From Dickeya zeae NCPPB 2538 (GTDB taxonomy: Bacteria > Pseudomonadota > Gammaproteobacteria > Enterobacterales > Enterobacteriaceae), in NCBI RefSeq assembly GCF_000406165.1, contig NZ_CM001977.1, forward strand, positions 1,581,537 through 1,645,536: 64,000 nucleotides of DNA, read 5' to 3'. Numbering within the stretch: position 1 is the first letter of the stretch; every line of letters starts with the position of its first letter. This document shows positions 24,355 to 33,667 of the stretch, one piece after another. Under the pieces are notes generated by a model. That model did no database searches, was not told the DNA's origin, and saw only the letters and a list, made by a program, of their open reading frames with translations. A program made the position numbers and the translations under genes.

Positions 24355-27300
24355 TTATTCCACAGGACGCGTTGCCGGAGCACTGGCCTGATTAACGGCA
24401 GAGTGACCGCCAGCAGAGCCTTTGCCTGTGAACTCAAACGCCGGACGTTGCCAGTCGCTGACACGCGGTGCATCCGGAATATAAGCCGGTGCTGGTGCTC
24501 GCGTCATTGGTGCCGTGGCGTGATGCTGGTAAGGTTGTACCGCCACGGTGGTATCAACGGGTGCTGGAGCAGACACTGGTTCCTGAGCCACAGAGGCTGG
24601 TGTCACGTCCACAGGCGCATGCATCACCGGCGCTTGTTCGGTCGGTTGAGCATCAACGGATTCATCACCGCTGCTGGTTGTTGTGGCGTTATCGGCAACG
24701 ACGGTAGCAGGCGCTTCTTCAGCGCGTTCTGCAACATGTGTAACCGGTTCTTCAACCTGTGGCTCCACAACCGGTGATGTCGGCTCTTGTACTTCTAAAG
24801 GCGCTGTAGCCGCCTGCTGTACAGTGCTTTCAACAGGTTGAGTGGCTTCGACTGAGGCAATATCCTGCTGCGTCGATGACAGTATCGGTGCAGCGGTCGG
24901 ATTCTCCTCAACCGGGGTGCTGGCAGGCGTTGTATCCAGAGCGCTAGTGATATCAGTTGTAGTGACATCAGGTAACGCTGTCAGGGCAGTTGCCAGAACC
25001 GGTGCGGCAGACAGTTGCTCATCGGTAACCGTGTTCAGCTCTTCTACACGTTCTGGTTGCTGTGGTTGCGCAACCGGATAGTGTACCCAGACTTTACCTG
25101 AAGCCATTTCCGGTGAAGCAGACGCTTGTGCCAACGGCATCGGCGACTGTGTAGGGTAACGCTCATCGCGGTAACGGCGACGACGCTGACCACTGACGCG
25201 CAGATGGCGAGGTGAGCGGCGAGAACGACGTGGCAGACCGTTTTCACGGTTATTCTCGGTTGTTACCTCGTTTTCCGTATCGGTCACATCAGCGGCTGAG
25301 GTCGCTGACTCCGGCGCTTTCTCTACCGGTGATTCCTGCACGTAGGATACCGCCAGAGGCAACGCGTCAACATTCTCTACTGTGGTCTCTCCAGCAGCGC
25401 TGCCGTCTTCCACCCTCACTTTCTGGGTCAACTGACGGCGTTGACGACGCGGCATTACTTGCGCCGGTTTTTCCTGTTCGGCGGCAATAGTGTCTTCTGC
25501 TTCGACGGCGGCCGTATTCAGTTCTTTAACGTCATTCTGTGCCTGACGTTTTTCTTCCTGACGGCGACGTTGGCGTTCAGCACGTTGCTCACGACGTTGT
25601 TCGTCACGTACCGCCTTATCCTGCGCAGATGTTTCTGTTACCTCGGTGGTATCGGCGTCGGCATTTTGTTGCTGTGCACGCTTGTTACGGCGTTGCTCAT
25701 CACGTTCGCCTCGTTCGCCTCGTTCGCCACGTTCACGCGGTTCGCGATTATCACGGGTACGATCACGTCGGCCAGACTGACGGCGATTGTTTCGACGATC
25801 CTGCTTCTGTTCCTGATCGTCAGACTCGGTTTTCGCTGCCTCAACCGGTTTATCTTTAGCGGTGTCATCAGAGGAAGAGAACATCCCTTTCAGCGCACCA
25901 ATAAATCGGCCAAATAACCCGCGTTCGGAAGCGGCTGGTTTTTCCACGCTCGGGGCCGGGGTGACTGGAGTGGGCTGGGCTTCATCCGGTGGAATATCCG
26001 TCATGGTGAAGGAGGCCAGCGCCGGTTGCTCCGGTGCCCGACGCTCAGAAACCTGTTCTTCCGTTGCCTGCTGGGATTCTGCTTCCAGCAGTTGAGGCAA
26101 CATGTAGCTCAGGGCCTGTCTTTCTTCACCTTTACGGATGCGCAGTACGGCGTAGTGCGGGGTTTCCATACCGTCGTGCGGGACGATAATGGCGCGTACG
26201 CCGCCCTGGCGTTTTTCAATCGCGTTGACGGCCTCACGTTTTTCGTTGAGCAGATAAGACGCGATAGGCACCGGTACAATCGCATGTACCTCTTTGGTGT
26301 TTTCTTTCAGTGCCTCTTCTTCAATCAATCGCAGGATAGACAGCGACAGCGATTCGTTGTCACGAATCGTACCGGTGCCGCTACAGCGAGGGCAGACATG
26401 ATGGCTGGATTCACCCAGTGAAGGGCTCAGACGCTGACGAGACATCTCCAGCAAACCAAAGCGTGAAATGCGACCAATCTGAATACGGGCGCGGTCCTGG
26501 CGGACGGCTTCACGCAGGCGGTTTTCCACTTCGCGTTGATGGCGAACGGGCGTCATGTCGATGAAGTCGATAACGATCAAACCACCCAGGTCGCGCAGAC
26601 GTAACTGGCGGGCAATTTCATCAGCGGCTTCAAGGTTGGTGTTAAACGCGGTTTCTTCAATATCGCCGCCGCGTGTTGCCCGGGCAGAGTTGATATCGAT
26701 AGCGGTCAACGCTTCGGTAGTATCGATGACGATAGAGCCGCCAGATGGCAGACGCACTTCACGCTGGAAGGCGGACTCTATCTGCGATTCAATCTGATAA
26801 TGGCTGAACAGCGGAATTTCACCGGTATACAGCTTTATTTTACTGCTGAAATCCGGACGGCCCAGCGCAGCGATATGCTCTTTGGCCAATTCCAGAATTT
26901 TGGGGTTATCGATCAGGATTTCGCCGATATCCGGGCGCAGGTAATCACGAAACGCGCGGACAATCACATTGCTTTCCTGATGAATCAGGAATGGCGCAGG
27001 GCGGCCTTCCGCTGCTTTTTTGATAGCCTCCCAGTGTTTCAGACGAAACGCCAGATCCCACTGCAATGCGTCGGCGGATTTACCCACCCCGGCAGTACGG
27101 ACGATGAGCCCCATGCCGTCTGGCAATTCCAGTGAGCCAAGCGCTTCTTTCAATTCAGTACGGTCATCCCCCTCAATTCGGCGGGAAATGCCGCCAGCGC
27201 GGGGGTTATTTGGCATCAGCACCAGATAGCTGCCTGCCAGACTGATGAACGTCGTTAAGGCAGCCCCTTTGTTGCCGCGCTCTTCTTTGTCCACCTGAAC

Positions 27301-27603
27301 GATAACTTCCTGGCCTTCACGGAGCACATCTTTGATATTCGGACGGCCGTGAGCGTTGTAATTGCTGGGGAAGTATTCGCGTGCGATTTCTTTGAGGGGA
27401 AGGAAGCCATGTCGCTCTGCGCCATAATCAACAAAAGCGGCTTCAAGGCTGGGTTCAATGCGGGTGATTTTGCCTTTATAAATGTTTGCCTTTTTCTGTT
27501 CGTGCCCAGGGCTTTCAATGTCCAAATCGTAGAGCCGCTGACCATCAACCAAGGCAACACGCAACTCTTCCTGCTGAGTTGCGTTAATCAACATTCTTTT
27601 CAT
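24355..27603 (-). CDS. rne: Ribonuclease E
   Basis: 1082 residues from MKRMLINATQQEELRV (an upstream in-frame extension is rejected). The catalytic half (about 1-530) has S1 domain, 5'-sensor and DNase I-like regions, catalytic DINSAR and DFIDM acidic motifs, and the Zn-link CPRCSGTG (about 404). The C-terminal half is low-complexity: a membrane-binding amphipathic helix (GRFIGALKGMF, about 565), Arg-rich RNA-binding blocks, and sites for degradosome partners. It initiates mRNA decay and processes rRNA and tRNA. A long leader precedes it, as expected for autoregulation. Confidence 0.97.
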   Translation of the reverse strand: MKRMLINATQQEELRVALVDGQRLYDLDIESPGHEQKKANIYKGKITRIEPSLEAAFVDYGAERHGFLPLKEIAREYFPSNYNAHGRPNIKDVLREGQEVIVQVDKEERGNKGAALTTFISLAGSYLVLMPNNPRAGGISRRIEGDDRTELKEALGSLELPDGMGLIVRTAGVGKSADALQWDLAFRLKHWEAIKKAAEGRPAPFLIHQESNVIVRAFRDYLRPDIGEILIDNPKILELAKEHIAALGRPDFSSKIKLYTGEIPLFSHYQIESQIESAFQREVRLPSGGSIVIDTTEALTAIDINSARATRGGDIEETAFNTNLEAADEIARQLRLRDLGGLIVIDFIDMTPVRHQREVENRLREAVRQDRARIQIGRISRFGLLEMSRQRLSPSLGESSHHVCPRCSGTGTIRDNESLSLSILRLIEEEALKENTKEVHAIVPVPIASYLLNEKREAVNAIEKRQGGVRAIIVPHDGMETPHYAVLRIRKGEERQALSYMLPQLLEAESQQATEEQVSERRAPEQPALASFTMTDIPPDEAQPTPVTPAPSVEKPAASERGLFGRFIGALKGMFSSSDDTAKDKPVEAAKTESDDQEQKQDRRNNRRQSGRRDRTRDNREPRERGERGERGERDEQRRNKRAQQQNADADTTEVTETSAQDKAVRDEQRREQRAERQRRRQEEKRQAQNDVKELNTAAVEAEDTIAAEQEKPAQVMPRRQRRQLTQKVRVEDGSAAGETTVENVDALPLAVSYVQESPVEKAPESATSAADVTDTENEVTTENNRENGLPRRSRRSPRHLRVSGQRRRRYRDERYPTQSPMPLAQASASPEMASGKVWVHYPVAQPQQPERVEELNTVTDEQLSAAPVLATALTALPDVTTTDITSALDTTPASTPVEENPTAAPILSSTQQDIASVEATQPVESTVQQAATAPLEVQEPTSPVVEPQVEEPVTHVAERAEEAPATVVADNATTTSSGDESVDAQPTEQAPVMHAPVDVTPASVAQEPVSAPAPVDTTVAVQPYQHHATAPMTRAPAPAYIPDAPRVSDWQRPAFEFTGKGSAGGHSAVNQASAPATRPVE
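25703..25738. repeat. In-frame 9-bp tandem repeat in rne
   Basis: Units CGTTCGCCT, CGTTCGCCT, CGTTCGCCA, then a diverged fourth. They encode repeated Gly-Glu-Arg triplets in the Arg-rich RNA-binding region of RNase E. Copy number may vary between strains without shifting the frame. Confidence 0.8.
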
Positions 27604-28182
27604 CGTACTTAACTCGTTATTTTTACTTGCATTATTGATAGAGCTGCGGGTGAACGCGGTGCATGACCGGAGGGGACCGATGGCCTCGTGTCTTATCGCA
27701 GGGGCGTCAACCTCACGGTTGTCGCCTGCATAGAGGCGCATGTTTCGGTAGCCTGTATTTCCTGATGGAATACAGCACGTTTACTGCGGGAACAGCTTCT
27801 GAAAATAGGTTGCCAGATCTGATTCCATATGCCGGCCAAGCTGCAAACCACAGCTCGCTAACTGCCTGATTATTCAATACGTCTTACGCCATTGCTGCGT
27901 TTATGAGTAATCAGACAAATATAATAATTCCGCAATTTCCCTTGTTTCACCGGAAATCAGCACGGAAAGCCAAAGCATTATTCCATTGCTGACACGTCGA
28001 TAGCAAGGTGACTTTGCCTGTCAATATAAAGTTTATTGTGCTGTTTTTGACCAAACTGATACCTGTTGATGCTGAAACCAGTCGGGCCATGGACAGTAAC
28101 AATATCTTCATAAGCCAGACTGACAGTTAACCATAGAAAAAGATGTGGCGCTATCGGTGTGTGCTCTTTAGAATCCGCCTCC
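27604..28182. other. Divergent rne-rluC region with the rne 5' leader
   Basis: 579 bp with no protein gene. In E. coli the rne transcript has a leader of about 360 nt with hairpins that RNase E cleaves to control its own synthesis, and rluC diverges from it. The same arrangement and spacing are present, so an autoregulatory leader in about 27604-27960 is likely. I could not fold it. Confidence 0.6.
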
Positions 28183-29145
28183 ATGAAAACAGAGAATCCA
28201 ACCGTACAATTTCTGACGATCTCCGCCGAAGAAGCAGGCCAGCGGATCGACAATTTTTTGCGTACGCAACTTAAAGGCGTACCGAAAAGCATGATTTATC
28301 GCATTTTGCGTAAAGGCGAAGTGCGGGTAAATAAAAAGCGCGTGAAGCCAGAATACAAATTACTGGATGGTGATGAAATTCGCATTCCTCCGGTGCGCCA
28401 GTCAGAGCGTGAAGAAGCAGCGGTGTCCGCCAGCCTGGATAAAGTCTCCGCGTTGGCAAACTGCATCCTTTATGAGGATGACTACCTGTTGCTGCTGAAT
28501 AAACCGTCAGGGACAGCGGTGCATGGCGGTAGCGGGCTCAGCTTTGGGGTGATCGAGGGGTTGAGAGCACTGCGTCCTGAAGCCCGCTTTCTGGAACTGG
28601 TACATCGTCTGGATCGCGATACCTCCGGGGTGCTGCTGGTGGCCAAGAAGCGTTCGGCGCTGCGTTCATTGCATGAACAACTGCGTGCTAAAGGCATGCA
28701 GAAGGACTATCTGGCACTGGTTCGTGGGCAGTGGCAGTCACATTGCAAGTCGGTGCAGGCACCGTTGCTGAAGAATGTGCTGCAAAGCGGCGAGCGTATC
28801 GTGCGGGTTAATAGTGAAGGTAAACCGTCGGAAACCTTGTTTAAGGTGGAAGAGCGATTCGATTGCGCCACACTGGTACGTGCCAGCCCGATAACCGGCA
28901 GAACCCACCAGATTCGCGTACATACTCAGCATGCCGGTCATCCGATTGCGTTTGATGATCGCTACGGTGATCGTGATTTCGACGCACAACTGGTAGGTAC
29001 CGGACTAAAACGTTTGTTTCTCCATGCCCAGGCATTGCGTTTCGAACATCCCCATACCGGTGAAACGTTACGCATTGAGGCTCCGCTTGATGCTGGCTTA
29101 CGTCACTGTCTGCAAGTGTTGCGACAACGGCAAAGTCAGAAATAA
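28183..29145 (+). CDS. rluC: 23S rRNA pseudouridine synthase RluC
   Basis: 320 residues (E. coli 319). The N-terminal S4 RNA-binding domain (about 20-80: QRIDNFLRTQLKGVPKSMIYRILRKG read in parts) is followed by the RsuA/RluA catalytic domain with HRLDRDTSGVLL carrying the catalytic Asp. It makes pseudouridine at 955, 2504 and 2580 of 23S rRNA. The start MKTENPTVQF was chosen by homology. Divergent from rne as in E. coli. Confidence 0.95.
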   Translation: MKTENPTVQFLTISAEEAGQRIDNFLRTQLKGVPKSMIYRILRKGEVRVNKKRVKPEYKLLDGDEIRIPPVRQSEREEAAVSASLDKVSALANCILYEDDYLLLLNKPSGTAVHGGSGLSFGVIEGLRALRPEARFLELVHRLDRDTSGVLLVAKKRSALRSLHEQLRAKGMQKDYLALVRGQWQSHCKSVQAPLLKNVLQSGERIVRVNSEGKPSETLFKVEERFDCATLVRASPITGRTHQIRVHTQHAGHPIAFDDRYGDRDFDAQLVGTGLKRLFLHAQALRFEHPHTGETLRIEAPLDAGLRHCLQVLRQRQSQK

Positions 29146-29220
29146 CACGTGCGTTACTGTGCACGTGTTGCCTGACTGGCAGAGTGCACGCACGCGCTCT
29201 GCCGCGAAATCTATCCACCA

Positions 29221-29805
29221 TCATCCCAGTAACGGATTCACGCCTTCTGCGCGTAATAACTCCAGCAGGGTAATGAGCGGTAAGCCGACAAGGGTATTGG
29301 GGTCACGCCCTGATAGCCGGTCAAACAAGGTGATGCCAAGCCCCTCGCTTTTAAAGCTGCCTGCACAGTCAAGTGGCTGCTCAATATCAACGTAGCGTTC
29401 AATTTCCCGTGTACTGAGTGTACGAAAGTACACGTCAAACGGCTCAACGACCGATTGCAGATGCGCCGTTGCACTGTTGAATAACGCCAGTCCGGTATAA
29501 AAGGTGATGCATTGCCCACTGGCTTGTTGTAACTGGCGTATCGCGTTTTCCGACGTGTGCGGCTTTCCGGTAATTGAGTTGCCCATCACACACACCTGGT
29601 CGCTGCCAATGATCAGACTATTTGGATAGCGTTCTGCAAGCGATTTTGCCTTACCGATAGCCAGTCGGCGAACCAGTTCGGTGGCGCTTTCTCCGGTATC
29701 TGGTGTTTCATCGTAATCAGGTGCGGCGCAGATAAACGTCAACCCCAGTTTTTCAAGCAGGGCCTTGCGATAAATGGATGTAGAGGCGAGTACAATCCGG
29801 GACAT
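29221..29805 (-). CDS. yceF: 7-methyl-GTP pyrophosphatase YceF (Maf family)
   Basis: 194 residues, the E. coli length. Maf motifs are LASTSIYRKALLEKLG and IGSDQVCVM with the catalytic Asp. It hydrolyses m7GTP to the monophosphate as a house-cleaning enzyme. The start MSRIVLAST is by homology; ATG 18 nt upstream is in frame, and neither has a strong ribosome site. Divergent from yceD. Confidence 0.92.
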   Translation of the reverse strand: MSRIVLASTSIYRKALLEKLGLTFICAAPDYDETPDTGESATELVRRLAIGKAKSLAERYPNSLIIGSDQVCVMGNSITGKPHTSENAIRQLQQASGQCITFYTGLALFNSATAHLQSVVEPFDVYFRTLSTREIERYVDIEQPLDCAGSFKSEGLGITLFDRLSGRDPNTLVGLPLITLLELLRAEGVNPLLG

Positions 29806-29927
29806 AAATTTCAACCAGGTCATAGCGTAATCAGGGAAGGCATTTTAAACTGCTTGTCGCTCTGGAAGCGAATTGAGGTGTGCGAAAGTAAATTTGGGTG
29901 AAAGCACTGACATCGCCACCTTTTTCT

Positions 29928-29956
29928 TTGACTCTCCGTCGTTACGACGTTAATAT
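29928..29956 (+). promoter_or_regulatory. Strong predicted yceD promoter, leaderless geometry
   Basis: -35 TTGACT (29928-29933), 17-bp spacer, -10 TAATAT (29951-29956). Initiation about 7 nt downstream (29963) would leave only about 3 nt before the yceD ATG at 29966. Confidence 0.7.
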
Positions 29957-29965
29957 GCGCGCCCT

Positions 29966-30487
29966 ATGCAAAAGGTAAAATTACCCTTAACCCTTGATGC
30001 GGTTCGCACTGCTCAAAAACGTTTAGATTATGTTGGTGTCTATACGGCTGAACAGGTGATGCGTGTTGCCGAATCAGTGGTTAGTGTGGACAGTGATGTG
30101 AATGCGACGCTGTCATTCAACATTGACAGCCAGCGGCTGGCGGTGATTGATGGACAGGCTGATGTAACGGTGACGTTGCTGTGTCAGCGCTGCGGCAAGA
30201 CGTTCGAACATCAGGTCCACACCACGTTCTGTTTTAGCCCGGTCATCAGTGATGAACAGGCCGAAGCCTTGCCGGAGGCTTATGAACCTATCGAAGTCAA
30301 TGAGTTCGGTGAGGTTGATTTGCTGGCGATGGTTGAAGATGAACTTATCCTCTCTTTACCCATTGCGCCGGTGCATGATTCTGAACACTGTGAAGTGTCC
30401 GAAGCGGATATGGTGTTTGGTCAGTTGCCCGCTGAGGCGGAAAAACCGAATCCATTTGCCGTATTAGCCAGTTTAAAGCGTAAGTAA
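29966..30487 (+). CDS. yceD: 23S rRNA accumulation protein YceD (DUF177)
   Basis: 173 residues, the same length as E. coli YceD. MQKVKLPLTLD, VTVTLLCQRCGKTFEHQV (zinc-like CxxC) and the C-terminus NPFAVLASLKRK are conserved. It is linked to 23S rRNA accumulation and is the first gene of the rpmF-plsX-fab run. No Shine-Dalgarno sequence is visible before ATG. Confidence 0.95.
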   Translation: MQKVKLPLTLDAVRTAQKRLDYVGVYTAEQVMRVAESVVSVDSDVNATLSFNIDSQRLAVIDGQADVTVTLLCQRCGKTFEHQVHTTFCFSPVISDEQAEALPEAYEPIEVNEFGEVDLLAMVEDELILSLPIAPVHDSEHCEVSEADMVFGQLPAEAEKPNPFAVLASLKRK

Positions 30488-30503
30488 TTAAGGAGTAAGG
30501 TCC

Positions 30504-30674
30504 ATGGCCGTACAACAGAATAAACCTAGCCGTTCCAAACGTGGTATGCGTCGTGCTCACGATGCGCTGACCACTTCCGCTGTATCCGTAGATAAAGTTT
30601 CCGGCGAAACTCATCTGCGTCACCACGTCACTGCGGATGGTTACTACCGCGGTCGCAAGGTTGTTGCTAAGTAA
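30504..30674 (+). CDS. rpmF: 50S ribosomal protein L32
   Basis: 56 residues: MAVQQNKPSRSKRGMRRAHD, then ALTTSAVSVDKVSGETHLRH, ending RGRKVVAK. This is bL32 of the Cys-less enterobacterial type. AAGGAGTAAGG lies upstream of ATG. 16 bp after yceD and 26 bp before plsX, so co-transcribed. The gene is short and easily missed. Confidence 0.98.
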   Translation: MAVQQNKPSRSKRGMRRAHDALTTSAVSVDKVSGETHLRHHVTADGYYRGRKVVAK

Positions 30675-30700
30675 TTCTTGCGATTTCGCAAGGAAACACT

Positions 30701-31747
30701 TTGACGCGCCTAACCTTGGCGTTAGATGCAATGGGCGGGGACTTCGGTCCCTGCGTTACAGTGCCTGCTGCATTGCAGGCACTGGATTCTAATCCAGACC
30801 TCCATTTGCTGTTGGTCGGCGATCCTTCTGCGCTTACTCCATTACTTGCCAACGTCGATCCCCCTTTATCTTCCCGTCTGGAAATTGTGCCAGCAGAATC
30901 GGTGATCGCTGGTGATGCGCGTCCATCCCAGGCTATTCGAGCCAGTAGAGGGACTTCTATGCGTATCGCTCTGGAGTTGATCCGGGAAGGGCGGGCGCAA
31001 GCCTGCGTTAGTGCAGGCAATACTGGTGCGCTGATGGGGTTGGCGACGTTACTGATCAAACCGATTGAAGGGATTGATCGTCCGGCATTGATGACGATGT
31101 TGCCTCATCAGCAGCACGGGAAGAGCGTCGTATTGGATTTGGGAGCGAATGTTGACTGTGACAGCACGATGCTGGTGCAGTTCGCCGTGATGGGGTCGGT
31201 CATGGCGGAAGAAGTACTCGGATTGAAGAATCCGCGTGTGGCGCTGCTGAATATCGGTGAAGAAGAGAGCAAAGGGCTTGCCAGTATCCGTGACGCCGCA
31301 GCGCAACTGAAAGCAATGCCTTCGATTAACTATATTGGTTATCTGGAAGGTAACGAATTGCTGACCGGCAAAACGGATGTGATGGTCTGTGACGGCTTCG
31401 TAGGTAACGTCACGTTAAAAACTATGGAAGGTGTCGTGCGAATGTTTCTGTCTCTCCTGAAGGGGACGTCCGGTGAGGGAGAAGGTCGGCAAGCACAGCC
31501 GTGGTGGTTGAAATTTTTAGGGCGTTTTTTGAAAAGGCGCCTGGCCAGGCGTTTTGGACACCTGAACCCTGACCACTATAACGGTGCATGTCTGTTAGGA
31601 TTACGTGGAACTGTCATAAAGAGCCACGGCGCTGCGAATCAGAATGCGTTTGCCGTAGCGATCGAACAAGCCATGCAGACGGTGCAGCGGCAACTCCCGG
31701 AGCGGATTGCGTCGCGACTAAAGGCTGTATTACCCAAGAGTGACTGA
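30701..31747 (+). CDS. plsX: Phosphate acyltransferase PlsX
   Basis: 348 residues from a TTG start preceded by AAGGAAACAC; E. coli plsX also begins with TTG. LALDAMGGDFGP, SAGNTGALMG and DGFVGNVTLKTMEG are family motifs. It makes acyl-phosphate from acyl-ACP for phosphatidic acid synthesis. Follows rpmF and is 6 bp from fabH. Confidence 0.97.
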   Translation: MTRLTLALDAMGGDFGPCVTVPAALQALDSNPDLHLLLVGDPSALTPLLANVDPPLSSRLEIVPAESVIAGDARPSQAIRASRGTSMRIALELIREGRAQACVSAGNTGALMGLATLLIKPIEGIDRPALMTMLPHQQHGKSVVLDLGANVDCDSTMLVQFAVMGSVMAEEVLGLKNPRVALLNIGEEESKGLASIRDAAAQLKAMPSINYIGYLEGNELLTGKTDVMVCDGFVGNVTLKTMEGVVRMFLSLLKGTSGEGEGRQAQPWWLKFLGRFLKRRLARRFGHLNPDHYNGACLLGLRGTVIKSHGAANQNAFAVAIEQAMQTVQRQLPERIASRLKAVLPKSD

Positions 31748-31753
31748 GCGTAC

Positions 31754-32704
31754 ATGTATACAAAGATTCTCGGAACGGGAAGTTATTTGCCCGAACAAAT
31801 CAGGACGAATGCTGATTTAGAAAAAATGGTGGATACGTCAGACGAATGGATCGTTACACGTACCGGTATCCGTGAACGCCGCATTGCTGCGCCTGATGAA
31901 AGCGTCGCCTCAATGGGGTATCGCGCGGCACAGAGCGCACTGGATATGGCGGGTATCGACCAGAGTCAGGTTGGTTTGCTTATTGTAGCGACGACCTCGT
32001 CCAGCCATGCTTTCCCCAGCTCGGCCTGTCAAATCCAGCAAATGCTGGGAATTAAAGATACCATCGCTTTTGATCTCGCTGCCGCCTGTGCAGGGTTTAC
32101 CTATGCGTTAAGCGTCGCCGATCAGTATGTCAAAAGCGGTGCGGTGGACTACGCGCTGGTCATCGGGTCTGATGCCTTGTCCAGAACGCTTGATCCAGCC
32201 GATCGCGGTACGCTGATTCTTTTTGGCGACGCGGCGGGTGCGGTAGTGCTGGGTCGCTCGCAAGAAGCGGGCATCCTGTCCACTCATCTGCATGCTGACG
32301 GCCGTTACGGTGAGCTTCTGGCCTTGCCTTATTCGGATCGGCAAGCCCCCGAACCTGCTTATCTGACGATGGCAGGTAACGAAGTATTTAAAGTCGCTGT
32401 AACGGAACTGGCCCATATTGTTGAAGAAACGCTGGATGCGTCTGGCCTTGATAAGAGCAAAATCGACTGGCTGGTTCCCCATCAGGCAAACCTGCGCATT
32501 ATAAGTGCCACCGCCAAAAAATTAGGTATGGGCATGGATAAAGTGGTGGTAACGCTCGATCGCCATGGCAATACGTCCGCGGCTTCCGTGCCTTCAGCGC
32601 TTGACGAAGCGGTCCGCGATGGTCGTATCCAGCGCGGTCAGTTGATTCTCTTAGAAGCATTCGGTGGTGGTTTCACCTGGGGTTCAGCGCTGATTCGTTT
32701 TTGA
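31754..32704 (+). CDS. fabH: 3-oxoacyl-ACP synthase III FabH
   Basis: 316 residues. Cys112 in AAACAGFTYAL, His in VPHQAN and Asn in DRHGNTSAAS form the catalytic triad. It condenses acetyl-CoA with malonyl-ACP to start fatty acid synthesis. Begins 6 bp after plsX. Confidence 0.97.
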   Translation: MYTKILGTGSYLPEQIRTNADLEKMVDTSDEWIVTRTGIRERRIAAPDESVASMGYRAAQSALDMAGIDQSQVGLLIVATTSSSHAFPSSACQIQQMLGIKDTIAFDLAAACAGFTYALSVADQYVKSGAVDYALVIGSDALSRTLDPADRGTLILFGDAAGAVVLGRSQEAGILSTHLHADGRYGELLALPYSDRQAPEPAYLTMAGNEVFKVAVTELAHIVEETLDASGLDKSKIDWLVPHQANLRIISATAKKLGMGMDKVVVTLDRHGNTSAASVPSALDEAVRDGRIQRGQLILLEAFGGGFTWGSALIRF

Positions 32705-32723
32705 TTAATCAGGACCTATTACT

Positions 32724-33653
32724 ATGACGAAATTTGCAATGGTATTTCCCGGTCAGGGTTCCCAGTCTGTGGGGATGTTGGCAGAGCTGGCTGAACAGTT
32801 TCCGCTTATCAAAGAAACGTTTGACGAGGCTTCCTCCGTACTGGGATATGACCTGTGGCAGCTTTCCCAACAAGGGCCGGCAGAAGAATTGAATAAAACC
32901 TGGCAGACCCAGCCTGCGCTGCTGACCGCATCCGTAGCGCTTTGGCGTGTCTGGCAGCAACAGGGTGGCCCACAGCCGACATTAATGGCTGGCCATAGTC
33001 TGGGCGAGTATTCCGCGCTGGTGTGCGCAGGGGTACTGGATTTCAAACAGGCGGTTAGCCTGGTTGAACTGCGCGGTAAACTGATGCAGGAAGCGGTACC
33101 GGAAGGTACGGGCGCAATGTACGCGATCATCGGTCTCGATAATGACGCGATTGCCACTGCCTGTGCCGACGCGGCGCAAGGTCAGGTTGTTTCGCCGGTG
33201 AACTTCAATTCGCCAGGGCAGGTTGTTATCGCCGGTAATAAAGAAGCGGTTGAGCGTGCGGGCGCTGCCTGTAAAGCAGTGGGTGCGAAACGCGCATTGC
33301 CATTGCCGGTTAGCGTGCCATCACACTGTGCACTGATGGAGCCCGCAGCCCATAAACTGGCGCAAGCGCTGGAGGCGGTGACGTTCAATGCACCGCAGGT
33401 ACCGGTGGTCAATAATGTGGATGTGAGTGCGGAATCCGCGCCACAGGCTATCCGCAGCGCACTGGTGCGTCAACTACACAGCCCGGTCCGCTGGACGGAG
33501 TGTGTCGAATATATAGCCGCTCAGGGGGTATCAACCCTGGTGGAAGTTGGTCCTGGTAAAGTATTGACCGGGCTGACCAAACGAATCGTCGACAGCCTCA
33601 CGGCGACGGCGATTAATGATCCTGCTTCCTTATCAGCAGCGCTTGAACAGTAA
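32724..33653 (+). CDS. fabD: Malonyl-CoA:ACP transacylase FabD
   Basis: 309 residues as in E. coli. The active Ser92 is in GHSLGEYSAL and the His in VPSHCALM; the N-terminal motif is FPGQGSQSVGM. It loads malonate onto ACP. Confidence 0.97.
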   Translation: MTKFAMVFPGQGSQSVGMLAELAEQFPLIKETFDEASSVLGYDLWQLSQQGPAEELNKTWQTQPALLTASVALWRVWQQQGGPQPTLMAGHSLGEYSALVCAGVLDFKQAVSLVELRGKLMQEAVPEGTGAMYAIIGLDNDAIATACADAAQGQVVSPVNFNSPGQVVIAGNKEAVERAGAACKAVGAKRALPLPVSVPSHCALMEPAAHKLAQALEAVTFNAPQVPVVNNVDVSAESAPQAIRSALVRQLHSPVRWTECVEYIAAQGVSTLVEVGPGKVLTGLTKRIVDSLTATAINDPASLSAALEQ

Positions 33654-33667
33654 AAACGGTGAAGATA

